64,000 nt of DNA from Candidatus Meridianibacter frigidus (GTDB lineage Bacteria > Vulcanimicrobiota > Vulcanimicrobiia > Vulcanimicrobiales > Vulcanimicrobiaceae), in assembly GCA_003243975.1 (NCBI GenBank), contig QHBJ01000030.1, positions 1-64,000 of the forward strand, in the 5' to 3' direction. A program made the position numbers and the translations under genes. The notes beneath the pieces are model-generated. The model was not told the DNA's origin, ran no database searches, and worked only from the letters and a program-made list of their open reading frames with translations. This document shows, one piece after another, positions 44,279 through 53,304 of the stretch; position 1 is the stretch's first letter, and the number at the start of each line of letters is the position of its first letter.

Positions 44279-45118
44279 ATGAAATGGTTGCTGCTGGCCG
44301 CGCTCGGGGTAGGGGTGCTGAATGCTTGTGTCGGCCCCACGCAGCAGCCGAAGGCCTCCGGGAGCGTGCGGCGCGTCGTTTCCCTCGTGCCCTCGCTAAC
44401 CGAAGATCTTTTTGCAATCGGAGCTGGCGCCCAAGTAGTCGGGCGTTCACTGGCCGACGAGTACCCGCCGCAAGTTAAACGCCTACCCGCGGTTTCGACT
44501 TTCTCAAGCGTCGACACCGAACGTATCGTGCAACTGCATCCCAATCTCGTGGTCGGCATCCCCGCGCAGCAGAAGGCGACGGCCCCCCTGCGCACCGCCG
44601 GTGTGGCAACCGTCTTGATGGCCGATGATTCATTTGCCGACCTGTTCGCGGACATCGCAAAATTGGCAGCGCTCACGGGTCACTCGAATGAAGCCCAACG
44701 ATTGCAAGAGAGACTTCGTCTGCGCACCAGAGCGTTGCAATCGGCCGCACACTTCAGGAGGCCGCCGAGTGTTTTGGTTGTGATCAACGTGCAGCCGATT
44801 ATCGTGGCCGGCGCCGCATCCTACATTTCGCATCTAGTCAAGCTCGCCGGTGCGCGCAACGCGGCCCAAGGCATCTTGCAGTCCTATCCAACGCTCAGTG
44901 CCGAGGCGATTCTGAAGATGCAGCCCGACGCAATCGTAAGCGACAAGCAGACCAATCTGCGCAGCGTGTTACAGGCCTCGCCCTGGCGAGATCTGCGCGC
45001 CGTGGCACAGAATCACATTTTTATCATCGATCCGGCCGACACGCTCGAGCGTCCGGGGCCGCGCTACAACGAGGGATTATCCTGGCTCATTGCGCGCCTA
45101 AAAACAATGGCCTCGTAG
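44279..45118 (+). CDS. btuF: cobalamin-binding ABC substrate-binding lipoprotein
   Basis: A 279-residue helical-backbone binding protein. The signal peptide ends in a lipobox (VLNAC), followed by RRVVSLVPSLTEDLFAIGAG, the usual BtuF/FhuD start of the first lobe, and YPTLSAEAILKMQPDAIV in the second lobe. It is divergent from btuB. Its start lies only 61 bases from the 5' end of the btuB riboswitch, so its own promoter must lie in or beyond the riboswitch DNA on the other strand. Confidence 0.85.
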   Translation: MKWLLLAALGVGVLNACVGPTQQPKASGSVRRVVSLVPSLTEDLFAIGAGAQVVGRSLADEYPPQVKRLPAVSTFSSVDTERIVQLHPNLVVGIPAQQKATAPLRTAGVATVLMADDSFADLFADIAKLAALTGHSNEAQRLQERLRLRTRALQSAAHFRRPPSVLVVINVQPIIVAGAASYISHLVKLAGARNAAQGILQSYPTLSAEAILKMQPDAIVSDKQTNLRSVLQASPWRDLRAVAQNHIFIIDPADTLERPGPRYNEGLSWLIARLKTMAS

Positions 45119-45147
45119 ATCGTCGTCCGGGTGCCATCGTATTCGCG

Positions 45148-46170
45148 GTGGATACGCGTGAGCGCGCCCATCCCATAGAGCCCGAGCTCGAAGAGTTCGA
45201 GGCGCTCATCGCAGCGGCCGGGGCGCGAGTCGTACAGCGGGTGGTCCAGAAGCGCGATCGCGTCGATCCGGCAACGTTAGCCGGCAGCGGAAAAGCGCGC
45301 GAGCTGGCGGCGCTTATCACAGAACAGAATGCGCACCTGCTATTCGTCCTCAACGCGCTGCGCCCGCGCCAGCGGCGCAATCTCGAGAAGATCATCACCG
45401 CGCCTATCGTCGACCGCACTATGCTGATCTTGGACGTGTTCGCGAGCCACGCGCGCACGCGCGAGGGGAAACTGCAGGTGGAGCTGGCACAGCTGCGTTA
45501 TCGTCAGTCGAACCTAATCGGAATCGGCGCGGATCTCTCGCGCTTGGGGGGCGGAATCGGAACGCGCGGGCCCGGCGAAACCAAACTGGAAACCGATCGC
45601 CGGCGGATTGCAGCCCGCATAAAGGTGCTGTCGGCGGCCGTCGAGGACGTGCGCCGCTCGCGCGCGACACGGCGTGCACGCGATGCGCGCGAGCCGTTGG
45701 TTGCTCTGGCCGGGTACACAAACGTGGGCAAATCTTCGCTGCTTAACCGGCTGGCGCGCAGCGACGCGTTGGTGGCCGATCAACCCTTTGCGACTTTGGA
45801 CCCGACGATGCGACGCGTATACCTCGGGCCGGGTACATACGTGCGCATGGTCGACACCGTTGGATTCATCAGCGAACTGCCGCAGGATCTGATTGCCGCT
45901 TTTCGGGCTACCTTAGAAGAACTGGAAGAAGCGGATCTGCTGCTGCACGTCGTGGATGCATCCAGCCCAAATCGTGAGCGGCAGCAAGCCAGCGTGAACG
46001 GCATTCTGCACGAATTGAAGCTAGAGGCGACGCCTCAGGCCTTGGTGCTCAACAAGTGCGACCTCGCGACCGGCGATCCGCCTCACCGCGGCGATGAATT
46101 GTGCGTCAGTGCGAAAACCGGGTCGGGCATCGGTGACTTGCGTGCCCAACTCCGCGAGCGCTTTTCCTGA
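45148..46170 (+). CDS. hflX: ribosome-associated GTPase HflX
   Basis: A 340-residue GTPase that splits stalled 70S ribosomes. The HflX N-domain shows DPATLAGSGKARELA and the signature GRGIGTRGPGETKLE-like block (GGGIGTRGPGETKLETDRR). The G domain has GYTNVGKS, the switch TLDPT, DTVGFI and NKCD. The GTG start is 29 bases after btuF. It is somewhat short at the N-terminus compared with E. coli HflX (about 425 residues). Confidence 0.92.
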   Translation: MDTRERAHPIEPELEEFEALIAAAGARVVQRVVQKRDRVDPATLAGSGKARELAALITEQNAHLLFVLNALRPRQRRNLEKIITAPIVDRTMLILDVFASHARTREGKLQVELAQLRYRQSNLIGIGADLSRLGGGIGTRGPGETKLETDRRRIAARIKVLSAAVEDVRRSRATRRARDAREPLVALAGYTNVGKSSLLNRLARSDALVADQPFATLDPTMRRVYLGPGTYVRMVDTVGFISELPQDLIAAFRATLEELEEADLLLHVVDASSPNRERQQASVNGILHELKLEATPQALVLNKCDLATGDPPHRGDELCVSAKTGSGIGDLRAQLRERFS

Positions 46171-46178
46171 AAACGCGC

Positions 46179-46838
46179 ATGCTCTGCGCCATTTTACTCT
46201 TGACCGCGGGGTGCGGATCGGGCAACGCCGGCGACCCCTTCGTAGATGCGGTGCGAAAGATGCGCCCCTCCGTCGTGCTGATCACGATGCAAGTTCCCGG
46301 CGCGCGCAAAGGTCAATGGGACGACGGATACGCTACCGGCGTTGTGGTATCGAGTGGATCCTGGGGAACCGATATCTTAACGGTGGCCCATGCGGTAGAG
46401 GGGGAGCGCCATCTGCAGGTCATTATTGAGAATGCGCGCCGCGTTCCGGGGCGCGTCACCGCCAAGAATGGGTCGCTAGATTTAGCGATGGTGCGAGCCT
46501 CCGGCGCACGGCTTTTGCCAGCGCAAGTTGGCGACTCTGCGGCGCTACAAGCCGGCCAGACGGTGGGAATCATCGGATATCCGATTCCGGATGCCTTTGA
46601 AGAAGAAGGGTTGGGGCTAGCGGCATCCATCAACAGCGGGCGCGTTTCCAGTTTTCGAAAGCACGCCCTGGAATTGAATCTGCCGATTGTTCCGGGTGAG
46701 AGCGGTGCCCCTGTCTTCACCGACGACGGTGCCTTGGTCGGAATTGCCGAGTCGCGTTTTGATGAAGAGCGCTCGATTGGATTCGCGCTGCCGATTAACG
46801 AGGCAAAAGACTTTCTTCGATCCCACGCACACCCTTAG
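46179..46838 (+). CDS. trypsin-like serine protease lipoprotein
   Basis: A 219-residue protein whose short signal sequence ends in a lipobox (LLTAGC). The chymotrypsin-fold triad is complete: His in TVAHAV, Asp in GSLDLAMV and Ser in PGESGAP. It has no PDZ domain, unlike DegP/HtrA. It is likely anchored in a membrane facing the periplasm. It begins 8 bases after hflX and overlaps the convergent channel gene by 4 bases. Confidence 0.8.
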   Translation: MLCAILLLTAGCGSGNAGDPFVDAVRKMRPSVVLITMQVPGARKGQWDDGYATGVVVSSGSWGTDILTVAHAVEGERHLQVIIENARRVPGRVTAKNGSLDLAMVRASGARLLPAQVGDSAALQAGQTVGIIGYPIPDAFEEEGLGLAASINSGRVSSFRKHALELNLPIVPGESGAPVFTDDGALVGIAESRFDEERSIGFALPINEAKDFLRSHAHP

Positions 46839-47926
46839 CGCACTGCTGCCGCCTGCAGATGTTGCTCAACGATTGAAGAGCGGTCGCCGATCCATTGCAA
46901 GGGGGGGATGTTCCAAAACGAGGCCATCGCCGCGAGCGCCGGTGCATAGGTGCCACGGACGGCGGCGAACTTGCGCCATGCCGTGTCCTCGTCACGAATG
47001 GGAAATCCAACCTGCTCCAGCCGTGCCAGCGCGCCGGAGAACTCGAAGCGTTCGATGCCGGGTCCGTCGCGCAGCCGCAATCGGAAGTAACGTGCGAAAT
47101 CGTGCGTGAGATGGCGCCCAAGCTCGTACATGACTTGCGCTTGGCCGCGCGCAGCATTCCCTTCGGTCGCACTCAAGATTAAGGCGGAAGCATCCAAAAG
47201 CGTGCCGAGCGCGCCCACCCACGATTCATAATCGTGACTTGAGCGGAAAAAGGCCAACACCGGATAAGCCAGATGGCTCTCCATCACCTCAGCTGCCCAC
47301 TGCTGGCCTGCAGCAAATAGCGAGCTTAGCTCTTCTATCATCTGGCCTTCGCCGTAGGTGGTTAGCAGGCCGATGCCGCTGGGCGGAGCACCGGAGTGCG
47401 CGCTGACATTTACGACGAAAACCTCGCGCCGCTGAAACGCGGCGAAGACCGAGAACAGAAACGCCGTGACGACTGCTACGACGGCTAGGCCGGATGCGCC
47501 CGCGGCAATAGAAACCAGGCGAGCGATTCCGGTGGAACCGACCACGTCGCCGAATCCAATCGTCAAGAACGAGGTGCCGGCAAAATAGAGTGCTTTCCAA
47601 AATGTGGCCGGCGGATTCAACTGGTCGCGCAGCGCGACGAAGATGAGGCCGTATCCGAAGATGAGCGTAAAGGCCCAGCTTGCAAACAAGATGACGAGCA
47701 ACGACGGGGCAAAAGCGCCCAGGAAATCTTCGCGCCGGTCGTCATCCTGAATACTGCCGGCGCGCCGCCGCCAAACCCGCCAAAGCTGCCCGCTCAAGAA
47801 TGCGCTGATTCGCAAGCGGCGATCGACTGCGCGCGGTACGATGACCGATTGAAACACGTCGCGCAGGCACAGCCAGATGAGGAAAAGACCAACGCCGGCA
47901 CTGAGCCAATCCAGTGCCGTTAACAT
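46835..47926 (-). CDS. two-helix potassium channel-like membrane protein
   Basis: A 363-residue protein with an N-terminal helix (about 5-30), two further helices flanking a pore loop (about 72-100 and 133-160), and a selectivity filter TIGFGD (122-127) of the K+ channel type. The cytoplasmic C-terminal 200 residues have no recognisable RCK or cyclic-nucleotide domain and look all-helical. Cargo K+ is a family inference. Similar 'potassium channel family' proteins are found in many bacteria without known gating. Confidence 0.8.
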   Translation of the reverse strand: MLTALDWLSAGVGLFLIWLCLRDVFQSVIVPRAVDRRLRISAFLSGQLWRVWRRRAGSIQDDDRREDFLGAFAPSLLVILFASWAFTLIFGYGLIFVALRDQLNPPATFWKALYFAGTSFLTIGFGDVVGSTGIARLVSIAAGASGLAVVAVVTAFLFSVFAAFQRREVFVVNVSAHSGAPPSGIGLLTTYGEGQMIEELSSLFAAGQQWAAEVMESHLAYPVLAFFRSSHDYESWVGALGTLLDASALILSATEGNAARGQAQVMYELGRHLTHDFARYFRLRLRDGPGIERFEFSGALARLEQVGFPIRDEDTAWRKFAAVRGTYAPALAAMASFWNIPPLQWIGDRSSIVEQHLQAAAVR

Positions 47927-47944
47927 TGCAGCTATCGTTTTTCC

Positions 47945-48289
47945 CTAGCTGGAGGGTGTAAGTTTGATGTAATCCATCTGCGTCGTTTGGCCTTTGCTAA
48001 CCTTGGCCTCGACGGTTTGCGTCACATAACCGGCGGCGCTCACGGTTACCGGTTGGTCACCGGCGGGCACGTTACCCAAAGTAAAGGCGCCCAGCGTATC
48101 CGTTGTTGCGGTGACAGTCGTCCCCACGCTGACGGTAGCGGTGTTGATCGGGCGATTCGTCTTGGCGTCGATGACGCGGCCTGTAACCGAGCCGTAATCT
48201 TGCACTCCGATATGCGTTGGGTCGCTGCACCCGCCGTTGGCGCCGAGGGAACCCAGGAGAAGAAGAATTGCTAGCCCCCATAATTTCAT
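47945..48289 (-). CDS. small lipoprotein with carboxypeptidase-regulatory-like domain
   Basis: A 114-residue protein. The signal peptide ends GANGGC, a plausible lipobox, followed by a beta-sandwich GSVTGRVIDAKTNRPINTATV...FTLGNVPAGDQPVTVSAAGY that is characteristic of CarboxypepD_reg domains. Such domains usually bind sugars or mediate protein contacts at the surface. Start chosen at 48289 (KLWGLAIL), because the open frame upstream is Arg-rich and overlaps nuoA on the other strand. Confidence 0.75.
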   Translation of the reverse strand: MKLWGLAILLLLGSLGANGGCSDPTHIGVQDYGSVTGRVIDAKTNRPINTATVSVGTTVTATTDTLGAFTLGNVPAGDQPVTVSAAGYVTQTVEAKVSKGQTTQMDYIKLTPSS

Positions 48290-48378
48290 GGCTTTACGGT
48301 TCTGGCCGGGAAGTTTACGTTCCGCCTGCAATCCGCGGCGGGAGGCGCATTGACTCGCTGTGAAAAACGTCCGCAGCG

Positions 48379-48732
48379 ATGAATCCTTACGGTCCCGTGG
48401 CAATTTATCTGGGCGTGGCGATGGCGGCTGCCTTGCTATTTTCGCTGGTTCCCGGGCTCCTCGCCCGTAGCAAGCCCAACCCGGAGAAGGCCGAGGCCTA
48501 CGAGTGCGGCGTTGAACCGACGTCCAGCGTTTCGGGCCGTTTTCCGGTGCGCTTCTACCTTATAGCAATGCTCTTTGTAATCTTCGATGTCGAGGCGGCT
48601 TCGTTTTATCCCTGGGCGGTGCAAATGCACGCGCTGCGTGTCTTCGGGTTGGTTGAAATGGTCGTCTTCGTCATCGTCTTGGCCATCGGTTACGCTTATG
48701 TATGGAAGAAGGGCGGCTTCGCTTGGAAGTAA
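48379..48732 (+). CDS. nuoA: NADH-quinone oxidoreductase subunit A
   Basis: A 117-residue membrane subunit of three helices. The conserved Q-site loop [20 protein letters not shown] and [12 protein letters not shown] are complete. First of fourteen nuo genes in standard order. Divergent from the small lipoprotein with a 89-base gap. Confidence 0.95.
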   Translation: MNPYGPVAIYLGVAMAAALLFSLVPGLLARSKPNPEKAEAYECGVEPTSSVSGRFPVRFYLIAMLFVIFDVEAASFYPWAVQMHALRVFGLVEMVVFVIVLAIGYAYVWKKGGFAWK

Positions 48733-49202
48733 GCCCGGGTCAATTTTTCTTGGCCAAGCTCGATGACGTGGCTCGCTGGGCGCAGAGCTCTTCGGTCTGG
48801 CCTCTGACCATGGGCCTGGCATGCTGCGCGATCGAAATGATGACTGCAACTGCGCCGGAATACGATATTGCTCGCTTTGGTTCCGAAGTGTTTCGCGCGT
48901 CCCCGCGGCAAGCAGACTTGATGATCGTCTCGGGACGGGTCGCGCAAAAAATGGCGCCCATCGTCAAGCGTCTATACGATCAGATGGCCGATCCAAAGTG
49001 GGTGATCTCCATGGGCGCATGTGCGAGCTCGGGCGGCGTCTTTGATAATTACGCAATCGTGCAGGGCGTCGATACGATCATTCCCGTCGACGTGTACGTC
49101 CCCGGCTGCCCGCCGACCCCCGACGGCTTGCTGTATGCTGTAAACCTGATCCAACAACAGATCAGGGAAGGCGGCCGCGGCGGCATTCTCGCTCGCGTTT
49201 GA
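48702..49202 (+). CDS. nuoB: NADH-quinone oxidoreductase subunit B
   Basis: A 166-residue peripheral-arm subunit carrying cluster N2. The cysteines are in [10 protein letters not shown] (two adjacent), MGACASSGG and VPGCPPTP. The ATG at 48702 makes a 31-base overlap with nuoA. A TTG at 48723 would shorten both overlap and protein and cannot be excluded. Confidence 0.95.
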   Translation: MEEGRLRLEVSPGQFFLAKLDDVARWAQSSSVWPLTMGLACCAIEMMTATAPEYDIARFGSEVFRASPRQADLMIVSGRVAQKMAPIVKRLYDQMADPKWVISMGACASSGGVFDNYAIVQGVDTIIPVDVYVPGCPPTPDGLLYAVNLIQQQIREGGRGGILARV

Positions 49203-49206
49203 TCTG

Positions 49207-49818
49207 ATGCCCAGTCCGCAAATGCCCCCGTTGGCAACCTCAGCCATCGATCCGACCGCGGTGCGACCGCCCATTGACGATGCGATTATCGAACGCACCG
49301 CGCCGGCGCGGGTGCGCGCACGTTTGGAAGCCCTGAAAGAAGAAGGGTTTGCCTTGCTTCTGGACGTGGGAGCTGCGGACTATCCGAACCGCAAGCCGCG
49401 TTTCGATGTCGTCTACCACCTGCTGAAGTTATCGCCTGCGGCCGCAAGTGTGGCGCAGATCGGAAGCCCACAACGTTACCGGCTTCTCTGCGGCGTTCCC
49501 GAAGACGATGCGACGGTGCCGACGGTTAGCGACCTTTGGAAATCCGCCGACTGGGCCGAGCGTGAAATCTTCGATCTCTTCGGAATTCAGTTTAGCGGGC
49601 ACCCGGATTTGCGGCGCATCCAGATGCCGGTGCACTGGGAGGGTTACCCGCTGCGCAAAGATTATCCATTGCGCGGGCCCGCGCGCGAGAAAGCGCCGCG
49701 CCCGGATTTTGCGCTGAAGAGCAACATCGTATCCGGCACGCCCCCGACGGGAAAGACCGCGCAAGCGCTCGCCGAGCAAGTTATGCAGGCGCGCAAAGAA
49801 CATGGTGACGGCGCATGA
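49207..49818 (+). CDS. nuoC: NADH-quinone oxidoreductase subunit C
   Basis: A 203-residue 30-kDa-type subunit, separate from NuoD. The family block SDLWKSADWAEREIFDLFGI and the C-terminal GYPLRKDYPLRG are intact. The stop overlaps nuoD by ATGA. Confidence 0.94.
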   Translation: MPSPQMPPLATSAIDPTAVRPPIDDAIIERTAPARVRARLEALKEEGFALLLDVGAADYPNRKPRFDVVYHLLKLSPAAASVAQIGSPQRYRLLCGVPEDDATVPTVSDLWKSADWAEREIFDLFGIQFSGHPDLRRIQMPVHWEGYPLRKDYPLRGPAREKAPRPDFALKSNIVSGTPPTGKTAQALAEQVMQARKEHGDGA

Positions 49819-51038
49819 TCGGCGGAATCAGCGCGATGCCGCTGGAACCCGAGGTTATCTCGCGGGATGGCAATGCAATGGTGCTCTCGATGGGGCCGCA
49901 GCATCCTTCAACCCACGGCGTGCTGCAGATCATGTTGGAGATCGAAGGCGAAACGGTGACCAAGGCCGAGCCCGAGATCGGCTATCTGCACACCGGCATC
50001 GAGAAGTCAGCGGAGAATCTTTTCTGGACGCAGGCGCAGACGGTTATCGAGCGCATGGATTACTTGGCGCCCGAATCGAATTCGCTGTGTTACTGCCTTG
50101 CGGTCGAGAAACTGCTGGGGCTAACCGATGCCATCCCGCGACGCGCGCAGCAGATTCGGGTCCTTGTCGCCGAGCTCACGCGCATCGCATCGCATTGCGT
50201 GTGGCTCGGGACGCACGGTATCGATTTGGGAGCGCTCTCCATCTTCTTTTACTGCTTCGATCTGCGCGAGAACATTCTCGACTTGCAAGAAGCGGCCGGC
50301 GGTGCGCGCATGCATCCCAACTACGTGCGCATCGGCGGACTGAACGGCGACCTGCCCGACGGATTTTTGCCGAAGCTCGATGCATTGATCGAAAAACTGC
50401 CGGGGCGGATGCGCGAGCTGCGTGCGCTTTTGCAGAAGAACCCCATCTTCCAGGACCGCACCATCGACGTCGGGATTGTCACACCGCAGGAAGCCATCGA
50501 TTGGTCGCTCACGGGGCCGAACTTGCGCGCGAGCGGCATCGCCTACGACGTGCGCAAGGCCTTCCCGTATACCGGTTACGAGCAGTACCAGTTCGAGGTC
50601 CCCACTCGCGCAGAAGGAGACGCGTATGCGCGCTTTCTGGTGCGGTTGGACGAGATAGATCAATCATTGCGCATCGTCGAACAAGTGCGCGCCGCGCTGG
50701 TGGCGGGTCCCGTCATGCTTGACGATGCCAAGGTAGCGCCTCCGCCCAAAGAAACGATCGCCATCTCCATGGAAGCCCTGATTCACCATTTTAAAATTGT
50801 GAGCGAGGGCTTCCGTGTGCCCCCCGGCGATGTGTACCAGCCGGTTGAATCGCCCCGCGGGGAGCTCGCCTACTACGTGGTTTCCGATGGGAACAACAAG
50901 CCATATCGCGTGCGCACGCGGCCGCCTTCGCTGTACAACCTGCAAGCGCTCAAAGGGATGGCTCCCGGCAACTTGATCGCCGACTTAGTGGTGATGATCG
51001 GTTCGCTGGATCCGGTCTTTGGCGAAGTAGATAGATAG
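49815..51038 (+). CDS. nuoD: NADH-quinone oxidoreductase subunit D
   Basis: A 407-residue 49-kDa-type subunit that forms the quinone pocket with NuoB. Landmarks are SMGPQHPSTHGVLQ (Q-binding His), IGYLHTGIEK and the C-terminal IGSLDPVFGEVDR. The family is related to [NiFe]-hydrogenase large subunits but lacks the nickel cysteines. Confidence 0.95.
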   Translation: MIGGISAMPLEPEVISRDGNAMVLSMGPQHPSTHGVLQIMLEIEGETVTKAEPEIGYLHTGIEKSAENLFWTQAQTVIERMDYLAPESNSLCYCLAVEKLLGLTDAIPRRAQQIRVLVAELTRIASHCVWLGTHGIDLGALSIFFYCFDLRENILDLQEAAGGARMHPNYVRIGGLNGDLPDGFLPKLDALIEKLPGRMRELRALLQKNPIFQDRTIDVGIVTPQEAIDWSLTGPNLRASGIAYDVRKAFPYTGYEQYQFEVPTRAEGDAYARFLVRLDEIDQSLRIVEQVRAALVAGPVMLDDAKVAPPPKETIAISMEALIHHFKIVSEGFRVPPGDVYQPVESPRGELAYYVVSDGNNKPYRVRTRPPSLYNLQALKGMAPGNLIADLVVMIGSLDPVFGEVDR

Positions 51039-51271
51039 GTGACGCCATTGGTGCCGACGGCCATCCCTGCGGAACCGCTGCCGATTTTGCGTCCATGCCA
51101 AATCGGCGCTGCACCGCTTTTTCGACGGAACAAAGTTTTGAAATTGCATCGTGCAAAGTCGAAAAAGTCGGAGTTTCCGCAAGAAAGGCCGCCGTCCCAA
51201 ATGGCGTCATGGAGAGTTGCTGCAGCTTGGAGTCCGCCCAGGAAACGCCCCGCTTCCGCCTCGACAACGCT
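51039..51271 (+). other. 233-base nuoD-nuoE spacer with a hairpin
   Basis: Unlike the other early nuo junctions, which overlap, this gap is 233 bases. GCCGATTT (51080-51087) and AAATCGGC (51100-51107) form a perfect 8-bp stem with a 12-base loop, followed at 51118-51122 by five Ts. The nuoE frame is open back to an ATG at 51095, but that stretch has no NuoE-like content. It may hold an internal promoter or attenuator. Confidence 0.4.
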
Positions 51272-52033
51272 ATGTGTTTTGGCGCCGTGAACCAAGATTT
51301 CTCCGACATCTACGCCCGCGTGCGGCCCGATTGCGAGGCGCTGATGGCGCAGTACCCTGACCGCCGCTCGGCGCTGTTGCCGATGATCCACCGCTTTGCG
51401 GCTGAAGAGGGGTACACCAGCGCCGATGCGATGCGGGCGTGTTCGGAGATGCTGAACCTGACACCGGCTACCGTTGAGTCGACGGTTTCCTTTTATACGC
51501 TCTTCTTCCGTAAGCCCGTAGGCAAATACATGCTGCAAGTCTGCCGCAACCTTTCATGCCAGCTGGCCGGCGCCGAAGATGTCATGGCATACTTTCGCGA
51601 GCAGTTGGGCATCGGGCATTTGGAAACAACCGAAGACGGTCTGTTTTCTTATGAAGAGGTCGAGTGCTTGGCGGCCTGCGACCGAGCGCCGTGCATGCAA
51701 GTAAATCTTGAGTTCGTGTACGATCTTACGCCCAAAATGATCGACGATATGCTGGTAGCCATGCGCGGCGGTGCATACGCCGTTGCCCCATTGCCGCAAA
51801 CCGCGCGCCCGGAGCGCACCTGGATGATCGATCAAGACGACCAAATCTCGCGGGGTGGAAAGTCGCCCGGCGGCCAAGGCGTCAGCGACCCCAACAACGC
51901 CGGGGGGATTGGCGACTCCAGCGGCATCATCATGCTCGACCGAATCCTCGCGCAGCCGCAGCGATTTGCCGGACGAACCCGCGAGCGTTTGCTTTCCGAA
52001 TCATCCGCGTTTACCGATGGAGGCCCACGATGA
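51272..52033 (+). CDS. nuoE: NADH-quinone oxidoreductase subunit E with C-terminal extension
   Basis: The first 165 residues are a normal NuoE thioredoxin-like [2Fe-2S] subunit with C91, C96, C132 and C136 as ligands (cluster N1a). The protein then continues for about 85 residues (168-253) with a Pro/Arg then Gly/Ser/Asp-rich tail (for example KSPGGQGVSDPNNAGGIGDSSG), not present in ordinary NuoE. The ATG at 51272 and GTG at 51287 are both possible starts. Overlaps nuoF by ATGA. Confidence 0.9.
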   Translation: MCFGAVNQDFSDIYARVRPDCEALMAQYPDRRSALLPMIHRFAAEEGYTSADAMRACSEMLNLTPATVESTVSFYTLFFRKPVGKYMLQVCRNLSCQLAGAEDVMAYFREQLGIGHLETTEDGLFSYEEVECLAACDRAPCMQVNLEFVYDLTPKMIDDMLVAMRGGAYAVAPLPQTARPERTWMIDQDDQISRGGKSPGGQGVSDPNNAGGIGDSSGIIMLDRILAQPQRFAGRTRERLLSESSAFTDGGPR

Positions 52034-53304
52034 CGGCCGTTGCGACACCGGTTTTGATGCAGGGCATCGGCGAAGCCGATCTGCGCAATATTGATGTGTA
52101 TCGGGAGCGCGGTGGATACAAACAGTTGGCGCGGGCCTTTTGCGAGATGACCCCGGCGTCGGTACTCGATCTCGCGAAGGCCTCCGGTCTGCGCGGTCGC
52201 GGCGGCGCCGGGTTTCCAACCGGTTCCAAGTGGGGCTTCTTGCCTTCCAACGACCACCCACGCTATATGGTGTGCAACTGCGACGAAGCCGAACCCGGGA
52301 CGTTCAAAGACCGCATGCTGCTCGAAGAAGCTCCGCACCTGGTGTTGGAAGGTATTCTCATCGGCGCATACGGTATCGGCTGCAAGCACGCTTTCATTTA
52401 TATTCGCGGTGAATTCAAGCGCGGCTACGAAATCATGCGCCGTGTGGTGGAAGAAGCGCGCGCGGCGGGTTTCATCGGGAAGAACCTCTTCGGCACCGGC
52501 AACGATTTGGAGTTTACTATTCATCGCGGCGCCGGAGCGTATATCTGCGGTGAGGAAACGGCGCTCCTCAACTCACTTGAAGGAAAGCGTGGCGAACCGC
52601 GCCTTAAGCCGCCCTTTCCGGCGGTTGAAGGGCTTTATAAAATGCCCACCGTGGTCAACAACGTCGAAACCCTGGCGTACTTAGTTCCGATTTTGGAACG
52701 GGGCGCGCAATGGTTCTCCGCGGTGGGGACCGATAAGTCGAAAGGGTACAAGATCGTTTCGGTGAGCGGCCACGTCAAGAAGCCTGGGAACTACGAAGTG
52801 CCCATGGGCACGCCCGTGCGCGACCTTATCGAACTCGCCGGGGGTGTGCGCGAAGGCCGCAAGGTCGTGGCGGTGCAGCCTGGCGGCGGTTCATCGGCGT
52901 GCATCTTCGAAGAGCATCTCGACCTGGGTTACGACTACGAATCGATGCAGAAGGCGGGGTCGATGCTCGGCTCCGGGGCGATGGTCGTCTTCGACGACAC
53001 GACGGATTTTGTGCGCGCGGCCCATTCGCTGGTGCGGTTTTTCGCCCACGAATCGTGCGGCCAGTGTACCCCGTGCCGGGAAGGCGGCCACTGGTTGGAG
53101 CAGACGCTCGAGCGGTTGGTGCACGGGCGCGGGTTACCGTCCGATGTCGATATTCTCAAGAAGGCCTCCCGTCAGATGACGGGTCTGAATCTCTGCGCGC
53201 TTGGCGATTCGATCGAGCCGTTCTTGGCTTCGGTCATCAGTCGCTTTCCGGAGCAGTTCGAAGCGCGCGTCGCCTCGCCGCGAGAAGTAGCGGCAAGCGT
53301 TTGA
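52030..53304 (+). CDS. nuoF: NADH-quinone oxidoreductase subunit F
   Basis: A 424-residue NADH- and FMN-binding subunit. The glycine-rich GLRGRGGAGFPTGSKW binds NADH/FMN, YICGEETALLNSLEGKRGEPRLKPP is complete, and cluster N3 is bound by ESCGQCTPCREG plus a C-terminal cysteine (NLCALGDS). The TGA stop overlaps the nuoG ATG. Confidence 0.95.
   Translation: MTAVATPVLMQGIGEADLRNIDVYRERGGYKQLARAFCEMTPASVLDLAKASGLRGRGGAGFPTGSKWGFLPSNDHPRYMVCNCDEAEPGTFKDRMLLEEAPHLVLEGILIGAYGIGCKHAFIYIRGEFKRGYEIMRRVVEEARAAGFIGKNLFGTGNDLEFTIHRGAGAYICGEETALLNSLEGKRGEPRLKPPFPAVEGLYKMPTVVNNVETLAYLVPILERGAQWFSAVGTDKSKGYKIVSVSGHVKKPGNYEVPMGTPVRDLIELAGGVREGRKVVAVQPGGGSSACIFEEHLDLGYDYESMQKAGSMLGSGAMVVFDDTTDFVRAAHSLVRFFAHESCGQCTPCREGGHWLEQTLERLVHGRGLPSDVDILKKASRQMTGLNLCALGDSIEPFLASVISRFPEQFEARVASPREVAASV

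Noticed and set aside
51095-51271. N-terminal extension of NuoE from the in-frame ATG at 51095
   Set aside because: The 59 added residues have no NuoE or other recognisable content and include the stem-loop; the conserved protein starts at 51272 or 51287.
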